Below, one piece after another: positions 41,337 through 49,533 of a DNA stretch of 64,000 nt. The DNA is from Oscillospiraceae bacterium (GTDB lineage Bacteria; Bacillota; Clostridia; Oscillospirales; Oscillospiraceae): positions 237,152 to 301,151 of the forward strand of contig CAJTFK010000001.1 in assembly GCA_910575505.1 (NCBI GenBank), written 5' to 3'. Within the stretch, counting starts at the first letter, position 1. Each line of letters begins with the position of its first letter. Below the pieces are notes generated by a model. The model made no database searches. It was not told where the DNA came from and saw only the letters and a program-made list of their open reading frames with translations. A program made the position numbers and the translations under genes.

Positions 41337-42887
41337 TCAGACAGCTTTTCCGCCGTTTATGCAGAGTTCCTCGTGGTTGTTCTCCACATGCTCTGCAATG
41401 CGGCGGTATTGATCTGCAAAATTAAACTCAATTTCGATACTCTTGTCCTCGTGGACATAAATTGCGTTGACAAGCTCCACCAGAAGCCCGCGGGACAGGC
41501 TTTGAATGTTGCGATGCTTCAAAAAGGCTGTCAGGTAGGGGTTGTCGTCATCAATGCCCTGGGCGATGGTCTCGCATTCCTGCCGGATATGGTCAATCGT
41601 CTCTTGAAGCTGTTGGGCCTGTTCCTCAAACCGCACTTTCATGCGGCGGTACTGGTCGCGCGTAATATCGCCGTTTTTCCAGTCCATATAGAGGCCGTCC
41701 AAAACACCCGCCACTTTTTCAAACTCCCTGGTTCTCTGCTCCAACAGAGCATTCAGCCGGAGGGATTCAGTATGTACTACCGGGGCATCGTTGATTTCTT
41801 TGATAATTTCGGAAAGAGAATCCACAAACTCAATCTGCTTTTGAACAGCAGCCAAAACGGCCTGTTCCAAAACGTCCAATCGGATGCTGTGTTTGGTACA
41901 CTTGGCTTTGGATTTATCTCGATTGGTTCTGCATTGGTAGTACACAAGATTTTTGGCTGTATGGCGCACCATGCTTTTTCCGCAATCCGCACAACGGATA
42001 AAGCCGGAAAATAAATATACCTCCTGTTTGCCGGGTGCAGTTCGGGTGTCCCGCCTGTGCAGGCTCTGTGCCGCCTCAAAGGTATCCTTGTCGATGATGG
42101 CCGGTACAGCATTTTCCACAATGAACCATTCCTCTTCCGGTACAGCTGCTCGCTTGTGGACCTTATAACTGATAACCTTTTGCCGTCCCTGGCGCATCAC
42201 TCCAATGTACAAAGGATTCTGGAGCATCCGCGCAACCGTTGACGGGGACCATAGTCCGTCATTGTTTTTGCAATACGGATTTTCGTAATGGAATCCTTTT
42301 GAACGCTTATATGCCGCAGGATTTGGGATTCCATACTCATTCAGCCGCCTGGCAATACCGGCCTTGCTCATGCCCTCCAGAATGAACCAGTTGAAGATGT
42401 CCCGGACAACCCGGGCGGCATCTTCGTCAACGACCAGCGCATTTTTGTCATCGGGGTCCTTGGCGTAGCCATAGGGAGCGAAGGCGCCAATAAATTCCCC
42501 GTTTTCCCGCTTGTGCTTGAATGTCCGGCGCACGTCGGCGGAAGTCTTATAAGCGTACTGCTCATTCATAAAGCCCGTAATGCTGACTTCCAGGCTGTGT
42601 ACGATTTCCGGGTCCAGAAATGTGTCGATCCTCGGCTGGTAAAGGGAAATGAACCGGGTGTTGTAAAGGGGGATGAACTCTTCCAGAAAGTGGCCTTGGT
42701 TTGCGCTGTTCCGAAACGCCCGGGACAGATTCTTTACAATGATGCAGTTGATCCGTCCGCATTTCATATCCTGAACCATGCGCTGAAAATCCCGCCGTTC
42801 CAGGTCCGTCGTGCCGCTGGTCCCGTCATCCGCTAATGTCAAGCACGGAACAAAAATAAAATGTAAATAAACTGTGAATGGTATCAA
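41337..42887 (-). pseudogene. Large serine recombinase lacking its catalytic N-terminus (A)
   Basis: About 500 residues of a large serine recombinase. From 'DDGTSGTTDLERRDFQ' onward the resolvase domain ('INCIIVKNLSRAFRN'), recombinase domain ('APYGYAKDPDDKNALVVD'), zinc-ribbon ('GFIRCADCGKSMVRH') and coiled-coil tail are intact. The first 50 or so residues, including the catalytic serine, are absent: the open frame starts with unrelated AT-rich sequence ('MIPFTVYLHFIFVPCLTL'). It is therefore inactive alone. Its end abuts the collagen-like remnant. It lies 20 bases after fragment B, which is cut at the opposite end, so one deletion may have removed B's 3' part and A's 5' part. Confidence 0.85.
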
Positions 42888-42907
42888 ATTATGCCGAAGG
42901 AGTATGG

Positions 42908-43285
42908 TTATAAGAGCGATGAATTCGCCATCAACCCATGCAGTATCTCCGTAGCTGTCTGCGGTACAGTACCATCAGCACAAACTACCTCGACAAACTG
43001 ATCTTCCAGCCAGTGCAGATAAGCGTCCGCCTTTACCACGTTCCGGCCCAAGCGGGAGAGGTCCGTTACCAGCAGAAGGTCAACTTCCCCAGCATCTACC
43101 ACATTAGAAACCTCAGCCAGTCCCCGCCGGGAAAAGTCCAAGCCGCTGGCCTGTTCAGCAGTAGTGCCCACAATCTCAAACCCATTTACTTCCGCATACG
43201 CCTCCAAGCTGGCCTGCTGAACCGCCAGCGCATGGGCGTCAGGATGTGCGACCCTGCAATAAATCCAAGCTCTTTGTTTCTCCAT
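42908..43285 (-). CDS. Small resolvase-domain protein without catalytic serine (B)
   Basis: A 125-residue protein made only of a resolvase/invertase N-terminal domain: 'IYCRVAHPDAHALAVQQASL', then 'VDLLLVTDLSRLGRNVVKAD' and 'DGTVPQTATEILHGLMA'. In active serine recombinases the motif reads RxS; here the position is Ala (R11-V12-A13), with no serine nearby. The C-terminus ends abruptly in 'NSSLL' without the usual DNA-binding region. AAGGAGG precedes the ATG at 43285, and the gene overlaps recombinase C by 47 bases. Either a decaying fragment or an accessory, non-catalytic partner. Confidence 0.7.
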   Translation of the reverse strand: MEKQRAWIYCRVAHPDAHALAVQQASLEAYAEVNGFEIVGTTAEQASGLDFSRRGLAEVSNVVDAGEVDLLLVTDLSRLGRNVVKADAYLHWLEDQFVEVVCADGTVPQTATEILHGLMANSSLL

Positions 43286-44888
43286 CCTGTTGACCTCCTT
43301 GTAAATCAAGTATCAGCTTTTCCAGCTCATCCCGGTAATTCCAGACGGTTTCAATTCGCCCATCGGGGAAGATACGAACCTCTTGCAAAACATCCGCCAT
43401 GATTTCGCTGGTGATTTCTTCTACATCCAGATACTTCTTAAAGGTGGAAACGAAGCCATTTTGTAAACTGCCGTCCGCACTCATGTTGTCCAGCGCGGCC
43501 TCCAGTTCGCTGATTTGGACGGCGGTTTCGTCCCGCTGTTTGACTGCGGCGGTTTTGGCGGTAAGATATTCCGCTTTGCTGATCTCACCCAGCGCAAAGG
43601 ATTCATACAGACCAGTGACCTGCTGGGAAATCCGTTGGTGCGTCTCCCGCAGTCTGGCAAGGTTTTTCTTTCCTGCGGAAATAACCTTTTTCCGCCCCCG
43701 GTGCTGTTCCTCCCATAACCGGCACAGCTCCACCGCCATCAGCGCCTGCACATGAAGTCCCTTAGAAACAACCTCCAGAATATCAGCTTCCGCCGTTCGG
43801 CCAGCACAGATAAAGGCGTCATTATGCCGCGGAGTACGGCAGTAGAAATACATCTGCTTTCCCCTGTTATGGCCCATTGCATAGCCACAAACACCACAGC
43901 GTACCTTGCCGTAGAGCGGCCAGTCATGCCGTTTGATTTCGCTTCTTCCCAGGAAAGTTCGCATCTCTGCCTGTGCGCGGTCAAATTCCTCCCGCGTCAC
44001 AATGCCCTCATGGGTGTCCTCTACGGCGATCCAATCCCCACGGCTGACCCTGACGGTGTGCGTGTGGCCTACCATATCCCGTATCCGTTTGCCGTAAATG
44101 TTTTTCCCAAGATAGCGTTCATCCCGGAGAATCTTTGCGACGGCGCTGCCGGTCCAGAAATTATCTTCCAAAAGGCTGGGCCAGCGTGTCCGGGAACAGC
44201 CAGCCGCCCGCTTATACAGCATGGGCGTTGGTACAGCTTCACGGTTCAGCACCATGGCGATTTGCTCTGTGTTCTGGCCGTCTGCCATCAAGTGGAAAAT
44301 GCGCCGCACTGTCTCTGCCGCATCCGGGTCAATCACAAGACGGTTTTTATTGTCCGGGTCCTTGACATAGCCATAGGGCGCGAACGGGGAAAGGAAGTCC
44401 CCACGTTGGGCGCGGAATTTCTTTGCGCTCCGCACCTTTCGGGAGAGGTCCCGGCTGTAAAGGTCATAAAGGAGGGTCTTGAAGGAGGTTTCCAGGCTGT
44501 CAATATCAGCGGGCCGGATGCTGTCAAAGCCATCGTTGACGGCGATAAACCGCACACCCAGGAAGGGGAACACGCAGGAAATGTAGCTGCCAACTGTAAG
44601 ATAATCACGGCCAAAACGGGATAAATCCTTGACCACGATACACTGGATTTTTCCAGCCCGTGCTTGGGCAATCATCTCCTGGACAGCGGGACGTTCAAAG
44701 TTTTTGCCGCTCCATCCATCATCGCAGAACTCGATCACGCTGGTATCCGCCAATTCCGGGGTGCGGCTGATAAAGGCGTCCAGCAGATTCCTCTGGTTCG
44801 TGACGCTGTTGGATTCAACCTTTCCGCCTTTCCTTAAATCATCGTCCTCGGAGGACAGCCGGATATATTTGGCGGTGGTATCGCTCAT
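43239..44888 (-). CDS. Large serine recombinase (C)
   Basis: A 549-residue site-specific recombinase. The catalytic serine is S12 in 'KYIRLSSEDDD'; 'DDGWSGKNFERPAVQEM' and 'IVVKDLSRFGRDYLTVGSYI' complete the resolvase domain. The recombinase domain ('APYGYVKDPDNKNRLVIDPD') and zinc-ribbon ('GKVRCGVCGYAMGHNRGKQM') follow, with a C-terminal coiled coil. All hallmark parts are present, so it may be active. Its start overlaps the stop of D by four bases, implying coupled translation of two recombinases, as in some clostridial integrative elements that carry several in tandem. Confidence 0.92.
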   Translation of the reverse strand: MSDTTAKYIRLSSEDDDLRKGGKVESNSVTNQRNLLDAFISRTPELADTSVIEFCDDGWSGKNFERPAVQEMIAQARAGKIQCIVVKDLSRFGRDYLTVGSYISCVFPFLGVRFIAVNDGFDSIRPADIDSLETSFKTLLYDLYSRDLSRKVRSAKKFRAQRGDFLSPFAPYGYVKDPDNKNRLVIDPDAAETVRRIFHLMADGQNTEQIAMVLNREAVPTPMLYKRAAGCSRTRWPSLLEDNFWTGSAVAKILRDERYLGKNIYGKRIRDMVGHTHTVRVSRGDWIAVEDTHEGIVTREEFDRAQAEMRTFLGRSEIKRHDWPLYGKVRCGVCGYAMGHNRGKQMYFYCRTPRHNDAFICAGRTAEADILEVVSKGLHVQALMAVELCRLWEEQHRGRKKVISAGKKNLARLRETHQRISQQVTGLYESFALGEISKAEYLTAKTAAVKQRDETAVQISELEAALDNMSADGSLQNGFVSTFKKYLDVEEITSEIMADVLQEVRIFPDGRIETVWNYRDELEKLILDLQGGQQDGETKSLDLLQGRTS

Positions 44889-46588
44889 GCGGACACCGCC
44901 TTTCCCTCCGCCGCCAGCAGTTGAACCAGAGCGTTGTATTCATCCCGGTAACGCAGAGCGATCTTGATGTGGTTGTCCGCGTCAATCTCCACACGCTCAA
45001 TCAGCGCGTGGGCCATGGCCTCCGTCAACGCCTGTTCTTCCTTGAATTGAGCGCAGGCGGTAAGCCAGGGATTTTTCGCGGCTTTCCGGCGTTCCGCGTC
45101 CTGCTGCTGTTCCAGTTCATGCAGCCGGGCTTGTGCCCGCTCCATATCAGAGCGGTACTGCCGCTTCATTTCGGTGTATTCTCGCTCTGACATCAGCTTG
45201 TCAGCATAATTCTGAAACAGGCTGTCATAAAGCATTTCCGCACGGCTGAGGGCCTGTTTTGCGGAGGCAATCTCACGCTTCAAGGATGCCTCCTGGCTGA
45301 TTGCTTTTGCTGATTTGTTATATTGCCGCACCAACTCGTCCAGATTGACCGCCAGCGCGATCTCCCGCCGCAACGTGTCCCAAAGAATTTCAATCAGCGC
45401 CGTTTCATGGAAATACTTTTTGGGGCAGGAAGATAATTCCGCCGTATGGGAAGGGCAGATGTAGACATAGTAGAGGTTTCGCCCTTTATTGGTAACGGAC
45501 TTATACCGCACAAGAGGCCGCTTGCAGTCTGCGCAGTAAATCAGGCCCCGGAGAATATGGGGGATCGTTCCCAGACCGTCATGCCGCCCCAGCCGTTCCT
45601 TGTAGGCGCTGCTGGCCTCCGCCGCCATCCGCTGAACGGTACGGAAGGTTTCTTCATCCACCAGCGGTTCATGAGTATTGCGGACAATCATCCACTCGGA
45701 TTCCGGCGCGCAGTAGGGTTTTCGCCCTTCGGAAAAACCGGACCGCTTGCGTCCTTGTATCATGTGCCCCAGGTAAACCTCGTTGGTCAGGATTTTCTTG
45801 ACGGCATAGACGCTCCAAAGTGTATTGGCATAGCGTTTCGATTTCGCGTCACCTTTCAGATAGTGATACCGGGCAGGCGAAGGGATGCTCCGCTCGTTCA
45901 GCTTCCGGGCAATACTCTGGTAACTCAGGCCGGAAAGCCGCCATTGAAACATTTCCCGCACCACTGGCGCAGTCTCTGCGTCCGGCTCGATCCGGTGACG
46001 GTCATCAGGGCATTTCTGATAGCCATACGCCGCCCAGGTGCCGATAAATTCCCCGTTCTGACGCTTGGTTGTCAGGGCTGGAAGAATCTTTCTGGATATA
46101 TCCTTGCTGTAAACATCGTTCATGATGTTTTTCAGCGGCACGATATAGCCGTCCTGTGACCGTTCGGCGGTCAGCGTGTCAAAATGATCGTTGACCGCAA
46201 TAAACCGCACCCCCAGGAGGGGAAAAAGACGCTCCAGATAGTTGCCGGTTTCCCGATAGTTGCGGCCAAATCTGGACAGGTCCTTGACCACGATGCAATC
46301 CACTTTCCCGGCCCGTACATCGTCCATCAGCCGTTCAAACTCCGGGCGGTCAAAGTTTGTCCCCGTCCGTCCGTTGTCGCAGTAGAGGTCATAGAACTGC
46401 ATATCCGGCTGACTGTCGATGTAGCTTTGAATCAATTCCCGCTGGGTGGCTATCGTGTCCGCTCCGGGCTTTCCGCTGTCCTCCACTGAAAGCCGGACAT
46501 AGCTGCCCGCCTGATACATCCGCCGGGGTTGCGTTGCCGGGGCTGTTACTGGCAGAACAGGATTGACCTTGCGCTTCGTTCTCGCCAT
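44885..46588 (-). CDS. Large serine recombinase (D)
   Basis: A 567-residue site-specific recombinase. Catalytic S34 lies in 'SYVRLSVEDSG' after a 24-residue basic/Pro-rich leader; 'YCDNGRTGTNFDRPEFERLM' and 'CIVVKDLSRFGRNYRETGNY' complete the catalytic domain. The recombinase domain ('GTWAAYGYQKCPDDRHRIEP') and zinc-ribbon ('RGLIYCADCKRPLVRYKS') are intact, and the coiled-coil tail is long. It starts one base after the fragment E stop and overlaps C by four bases, so E-D-C-B-A form one polycistronic array. No excisionase, relaxase or cargo gene accompanies it. Confidence 0.92.
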   Translation of the reverse strand: MARTKRKVNPVLPVTAPATQPRRMYQAGSYVRLSVEDSGKPGADTIATQRELIQSYIDSQPDMQFYDLYCDNGRTGTNFDRPEFERLMDDVRAGKVDCIVVKDLSRFGRNYRETGNYLERLFPLLGVRFIAVNDHFDTLTAERSQDGYIVPLKNIMNDVYSKDISRKILPALTTKRQNGEFIGTWAAYGYQKCPDDRHRIEPDAETAPVVREMFQWRLSGLSYQSIARKLNERSIPSPARYHYLKGDAKSKRYANTLWSVYAVKKILTNEVYLGHMIQGRKRSGFSEGRKPYCAPESEWMIVRNTHEPLVDEETFRTVQRMAAEASSAYKERLGRHDGLGTIPHILRGLIYCADCKRPLVRYKSVTNKGRNLYYVYICPSHTAELSSCPKKYFHETALIEILWDTLRREIALAVNLDELVRQYNKSAKAISQEASLKREIASAKQALSRAEMLYDSLFQNYADKLMSEREYTEMKRQYRSDMERAQARLHELEQQQDAERRKAAKNPWLTACAQFKEEQALTEAMAHALIERVEIDADNHIKIALRYRDEYNALVQLLAAEGKAVSA

Positions 46589-46589
46589 C

Positions 46590-47051
46590 TCAGACCGCCT
46601 TCCTTCCCGGAAGCATCTCTTTGGCTTTCAAAATCAAATCCATCTGCCAGTGAAACTCATTGTGCCAGCGGTAGACGATTTCAACACGGCGTCCCCGTAA
46701 AATCAGGACACGTTCAATCAGAGAAACGATTATGGCACGGTCCAAAGCGTCAATATTTTTATGCTTGCGAAACTGCTCCATCCACCCCCAGCCCAGGTCG
46801 AAATTTCCCATTTCCCGGTTGATTTCCTCTTGAATGGCCTCGGCCTGGGCCTCCGCTTCGGCGCGGCGGCGGGAGTAAGTTTTTCGCAGGTTCTGATATT
46901 CCTCCTTGTCAATCACGCCGTCATGAAGGCTTTCGTATAAAGAGCGCAGGAGGGTTTGCCAGCGGTCAATTTCCACCTGCTTTTTCACCAGACGGTCCCG
47001 CAGCTTCCGCGCACCTGCCTGCTGAAGCCGGGCGGTATCTGTCAACTCCAA
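46590..47051 (-). pseudogene. 3' fragment of a large serine recombinase (E)
   Basis: Only the C-terminal coiled coil and tail remain: 'RDRLVKKQVEIDRWQTLLRS' through 'ALDRAIIVSLIERVLILRGR' to 'EFHWQMDLILKAKEMLPGRK'. The catalytic, recombinase and zinc-ribbon domains are missing and are replaced upstream by an IS5-type transposase remnant whose reading frame runs toward it at 47042-47051. The fragment precedes D by one base. Confidence 0.85.
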
Positions 47052-47308
47052 ACGTTCCAGACAGCGGTTGATTGCGTCAAAAACAGCTTGCCGATGCCCT
47101 TCTCCTCCAACAGATGCCGGAAGTGCAGCAGATACATCCGCAGCACGGTTTCAATCTTGATGGGTGGACGGCTGCGCTTCCCGCCGGGGTAGTGCGGCAC
47201 AACCAGAGACACCCATTCCTCCCAAGGAATGATCTCCAGAAATTCTTCCCGCTTTGTCTTCTTTTTCCGGCAGCTGTATTCCTTGTCGCTGAAACTTTCC
47301 TGTTTCAT
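47042..47308 (-). pseudogene. IS5-family transposase remnant
   Basis: The first 60 residues, 'KKKTKREEFLEIIPWEEWVS' and 'GKRSRPPIKIETVLRMYLL', match the N-terminus of IS5-type transposases. It then jumps to 'HFRHLLEEKGIGKLF', a block that normally lies some 50 residues further on, and shifts frame into the recombinase E fragment. So there is an internal deletion, followed by a fusion junction near 47050. It has its own start (AAGGGGGG then ATG at 47308). Confidence 0.75.
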
Positions 47309-47701
47309 TTCGTGTCCCCCCTTTTTCTTATTTTATCACCTTTCTTCGTCCGGCAATTAAATCAGTGATTCCCTGGAATTCGCGGTCTGGGGACTGGGGC
47401 TCCGGAACATTCCCTGTCTCCATGTCTGGCTCCCGCTCTTCGCCGCCTCCCGGTGGCTGCGGCATATGGAAGCCCCTCCTGAGCCGGGCCCTTCTTTCCG
47501 GCTGCTTCGGCCTGCTGTTCGGCGGGCTGTGCGCACCGGTATACCGGGTGACAGGCGGCTGAGCCGCCGCCCTCAGCTGGTGGACAGCCGGAATCCCCAT
47601 AGACCTGCTCCATGGAACAGGAAACTTCGCCCTGGTCCTGTTCCAGTCCCTGTGCCGTTTCCCGGAGCGGATAAGCCGCCGCCGGCATCTGACATAACCA
47701 A
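47309..47701. other. Boundary region with no assignable gene
   Basis: Between the IS5 remnant and the methionine operon. A minus-strand open frame (47600-47328) rich in Pro, Arg and Gln ('FHMPQPPGGGEEREPDMETG') exists but has no ribosome site or known domain. The segment may hold the outer end of the recombinase-bearing element, but I could not identify an attachment-site duplication. Confidence 0.3.
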
Positions 47702-47736
47702 AAAGACCGAAGAAGCCCGCCGCTTCTCCGGTCTTT
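47702..47736 (-). terminator. Terminator of the methionine operon
   Basis: On the minus strand AAAGACCGGAGAAGC / GCTTCTTCGGTCTTT (one mismatch) with a five-base loop, followed by TTTTTGG, ten bases after the last gene. Confidence 0.88.
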
Positions 47737-47745
47737 ATATTTTGG

Positions 47746-49533
47746 CTAAGCTCCGACTACTTTCTGTAAAATGCGCTTCATCAGCTCCACCCGCTTAAAG
47801 GGCGTCATGAGATACAGTCCATCGGTATAGGGGGCGATTTCTCCGGCAATTTCTGTAGAAATCCGAACCGCCAGGTCCTCCGCCTCCTCCCGCTCCTTGC
47901 CCTCATAGAGCGCCACAATCTCGCCGCAGATGCGCATTCCGGCGATTTCATTTTTCAGGAAGCAGGCGTTGCGGTGGCTCACCACCGGATAAATGCCCCC
48001 CAAAATGCTGCCCTTCAGCTCCCGCCGGGCCCGTTTCAGATTCTCCAGCGCCTCGGCAGACAAAACCGGCTGGGTCAGGAATCCGGAAACGCCCGCCTCC
48101 TCCTTTTCCTGAGCCGTCCGGAGCTGGATGTCAAAATTCCGGGCGTTGAGATTCAGAGCGCCGAAGATGCGGAAGGGCGTCCGCAGGGTGGACTCGTTGA
48201 GGCTGCTGACATAGCGGATCAGCTTCCGGGAATTGAAGTTGAACACGCTTTTCACCTCGCTGCGGTCCTCCGCGGGGATAGGGTCCCCTGTAACCAGCAG
48301 AACATTATGGACGCCCTCAATGGACAGTCCCAGCAGCAGGGCTTTGGTGGCATTCAGGTTCCGGTCCCGGCAGGTCATATGGGGCAGGGGCTCCATGCCC
48401 AGCTCCCGTTTGACCTTGCAGGCCAGCAGGCAGCTGTCCGCCCGGGGCCGGCCGATGGGGCAGTCCGCAATGGTCACGGCATCGGCTCCCGCATCGCGCA
48501 GAGCCCGGACGCCCTCCTCAAAAAAGCCGATCTCATCGTCCACCGGCGGGTCCAGCTCCACCGCCGTCACCCTCTTTCCGGCGTCCAGCTTGGCCGCCAG
48601 GGAATTCTCCCGGGGCAGGGGCCTGGGCTCCGGCGGCCGGATGGGCCGGGGCGCATAGATAATCCGGGGCGGCGCCGCCAGAGCCGCCGCGGCTTTGGCG
48701 ATGTGGGCGGGAGTGGTTCCGCAGCAGCCGCCGATGATGGCCGCGCCGGCGTGTGCAATCTGGGCCAGCTTCTGGCCGAAGTACTCCGGCGCTTCCTCAA
48801 ACACTGTCCGGCGGTCAATGACGGTGGGATAGCCGGCATTGGGCATCACCGAGAGGGTAATCCCCTCCAGATCCAGCTTTCGAATGTATTCCAGCAGATG
48901 CTTGGGGCCGGAAACGCAGTTGAAGCCCACAGCATCCACGTCTGCCAGGGCCGCCGTGTTCCGCAGCAGCACCTTTCCGGAGCAGCCCTCACGGGTGATG
49001 CCGTCGAAGTTCACCGCGTAGGAGACAAGCAGGAAAGCCTCGGGGTTCCGCTCCTTCAGATATCGGGCGAACTCCGCCACGCCCTCGTCGGAGATCAGCG
49101 TCTCCAGCAGAAAACAGCGGACGCCCTGGGCCAGGAACAGGTCCGCCTGACGGCGGTAGTTCTCCACCCGGCTCAGCTCCCGGCCCGCCGGAGCGGAACC
49201 GATGTCCGCGAACACATGCGCCCCATAGGGCTCTGCCGCCGCCAGCGCCAGTCGGGAGGCCGCCTCAATCATCCGGGCCGCCAGGTCCGTCTGCCCGTCG
49301 GCCATGTCCGCCCCCACAGTGAAGGTATTGGTCTTGATGCAGCGGCAGCCCGCCTCCAGATAGTCCCGGTGAATGGCGGCGATCTCCTCGGGCCGGGTCA
49401 GGCTGGCCGTCTCACAGCGCTCATCCATCCGCCCCGGCAGGGACGCAAAATAGGTCCCCATGCCGCCGTCAAACAGCAGCGGCTTTTTTGCGCTTTTTTG
49501 CTGCTCCAGCTCTTTGCGGATTTCGTTCATCAT
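47746..49533 (-). CDS. Bifunctional homocysteine S-methyltransferase / methylene-THF reductase
   Basis: A 595-residue fusion. Residues 1 to about 290 are a homocysteine S-methyltransferase barrel ('LLFDGGMGTYFASL', zinc cysteines in 'VGFNCVSGP' and 'IIGGCCGTTPAHI'). From about residue 310 a MetF-type methylene-tetrahydrofolate reductase follows ('VTAVELDPPVDDEIGFFEEG', 'HMTCRDRNLNATKALLLGLS', 'VSGFLTQPVLSAEALENL'). Together they make methyl-THF and transfer methyl groups to homocysteine. The start overlaps the metH stop by four bases. This fusion type is common in Firmicutes. It is the last gene of the T-box-controlled operon. Confidence 0.93.
   Translation of the reverse strand: MMNEIRKELEQQKSAKKPLLFDGGMGTYFASLPGRMDERCETASLTRPEEIAAIHRDYLEAGCRCIKTNTFTVGADMADGQTDLAARMIEAASRLALAAAEPYGAHVFADIGSAPAGRELSRVENYRRQADLFLAQGVRCFLLETLISDEGVAEFARYLKERNPEAFLLVSYAVNFDGITREGCSGKVLLRNTAALADVDAVGFNCVSGPKHLLEYIRKLDLEGITLSVMPNAGYPTVIDRRTVFEEAPEYFGQKLAQIAHAGAAIIGGCCGTTPAHIAKAAAALAAPPRIIYAPRPIRPPEPRPLPRENSLAAKLDAGKRVTAVELDPPVDDEIGFFEEGVRALRDAGADAVTIADCPIGRPRADSCLLACKVKRELGMEPLPHMTCRDRNLNATKALLLGLSIEGVHNVLLVTGDPIPAEDRSEVKSVFNFNSRKLIRYVSSLNESTLRTPFRIFGALNLNARNFDIQLRTAQEKEEAGVSGFLTQPVLSAEALENLKRARRELKGSILGGIYPVVSHRNACFLKNEIAGMRICGEIVALYEGKEREEAEDLAVRISTEIAGEIAPYTDGLYLMTPFKRVELMKRILQKVVGA

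Noticed and set aside
47328..47600. Pro/Arg-rich minus-strand open frame as a gene
   Set aside because: No ribosome site, no recognisable domain, and composition typical of non-coding GC-rich DNA; left as an unassigned boundary region.
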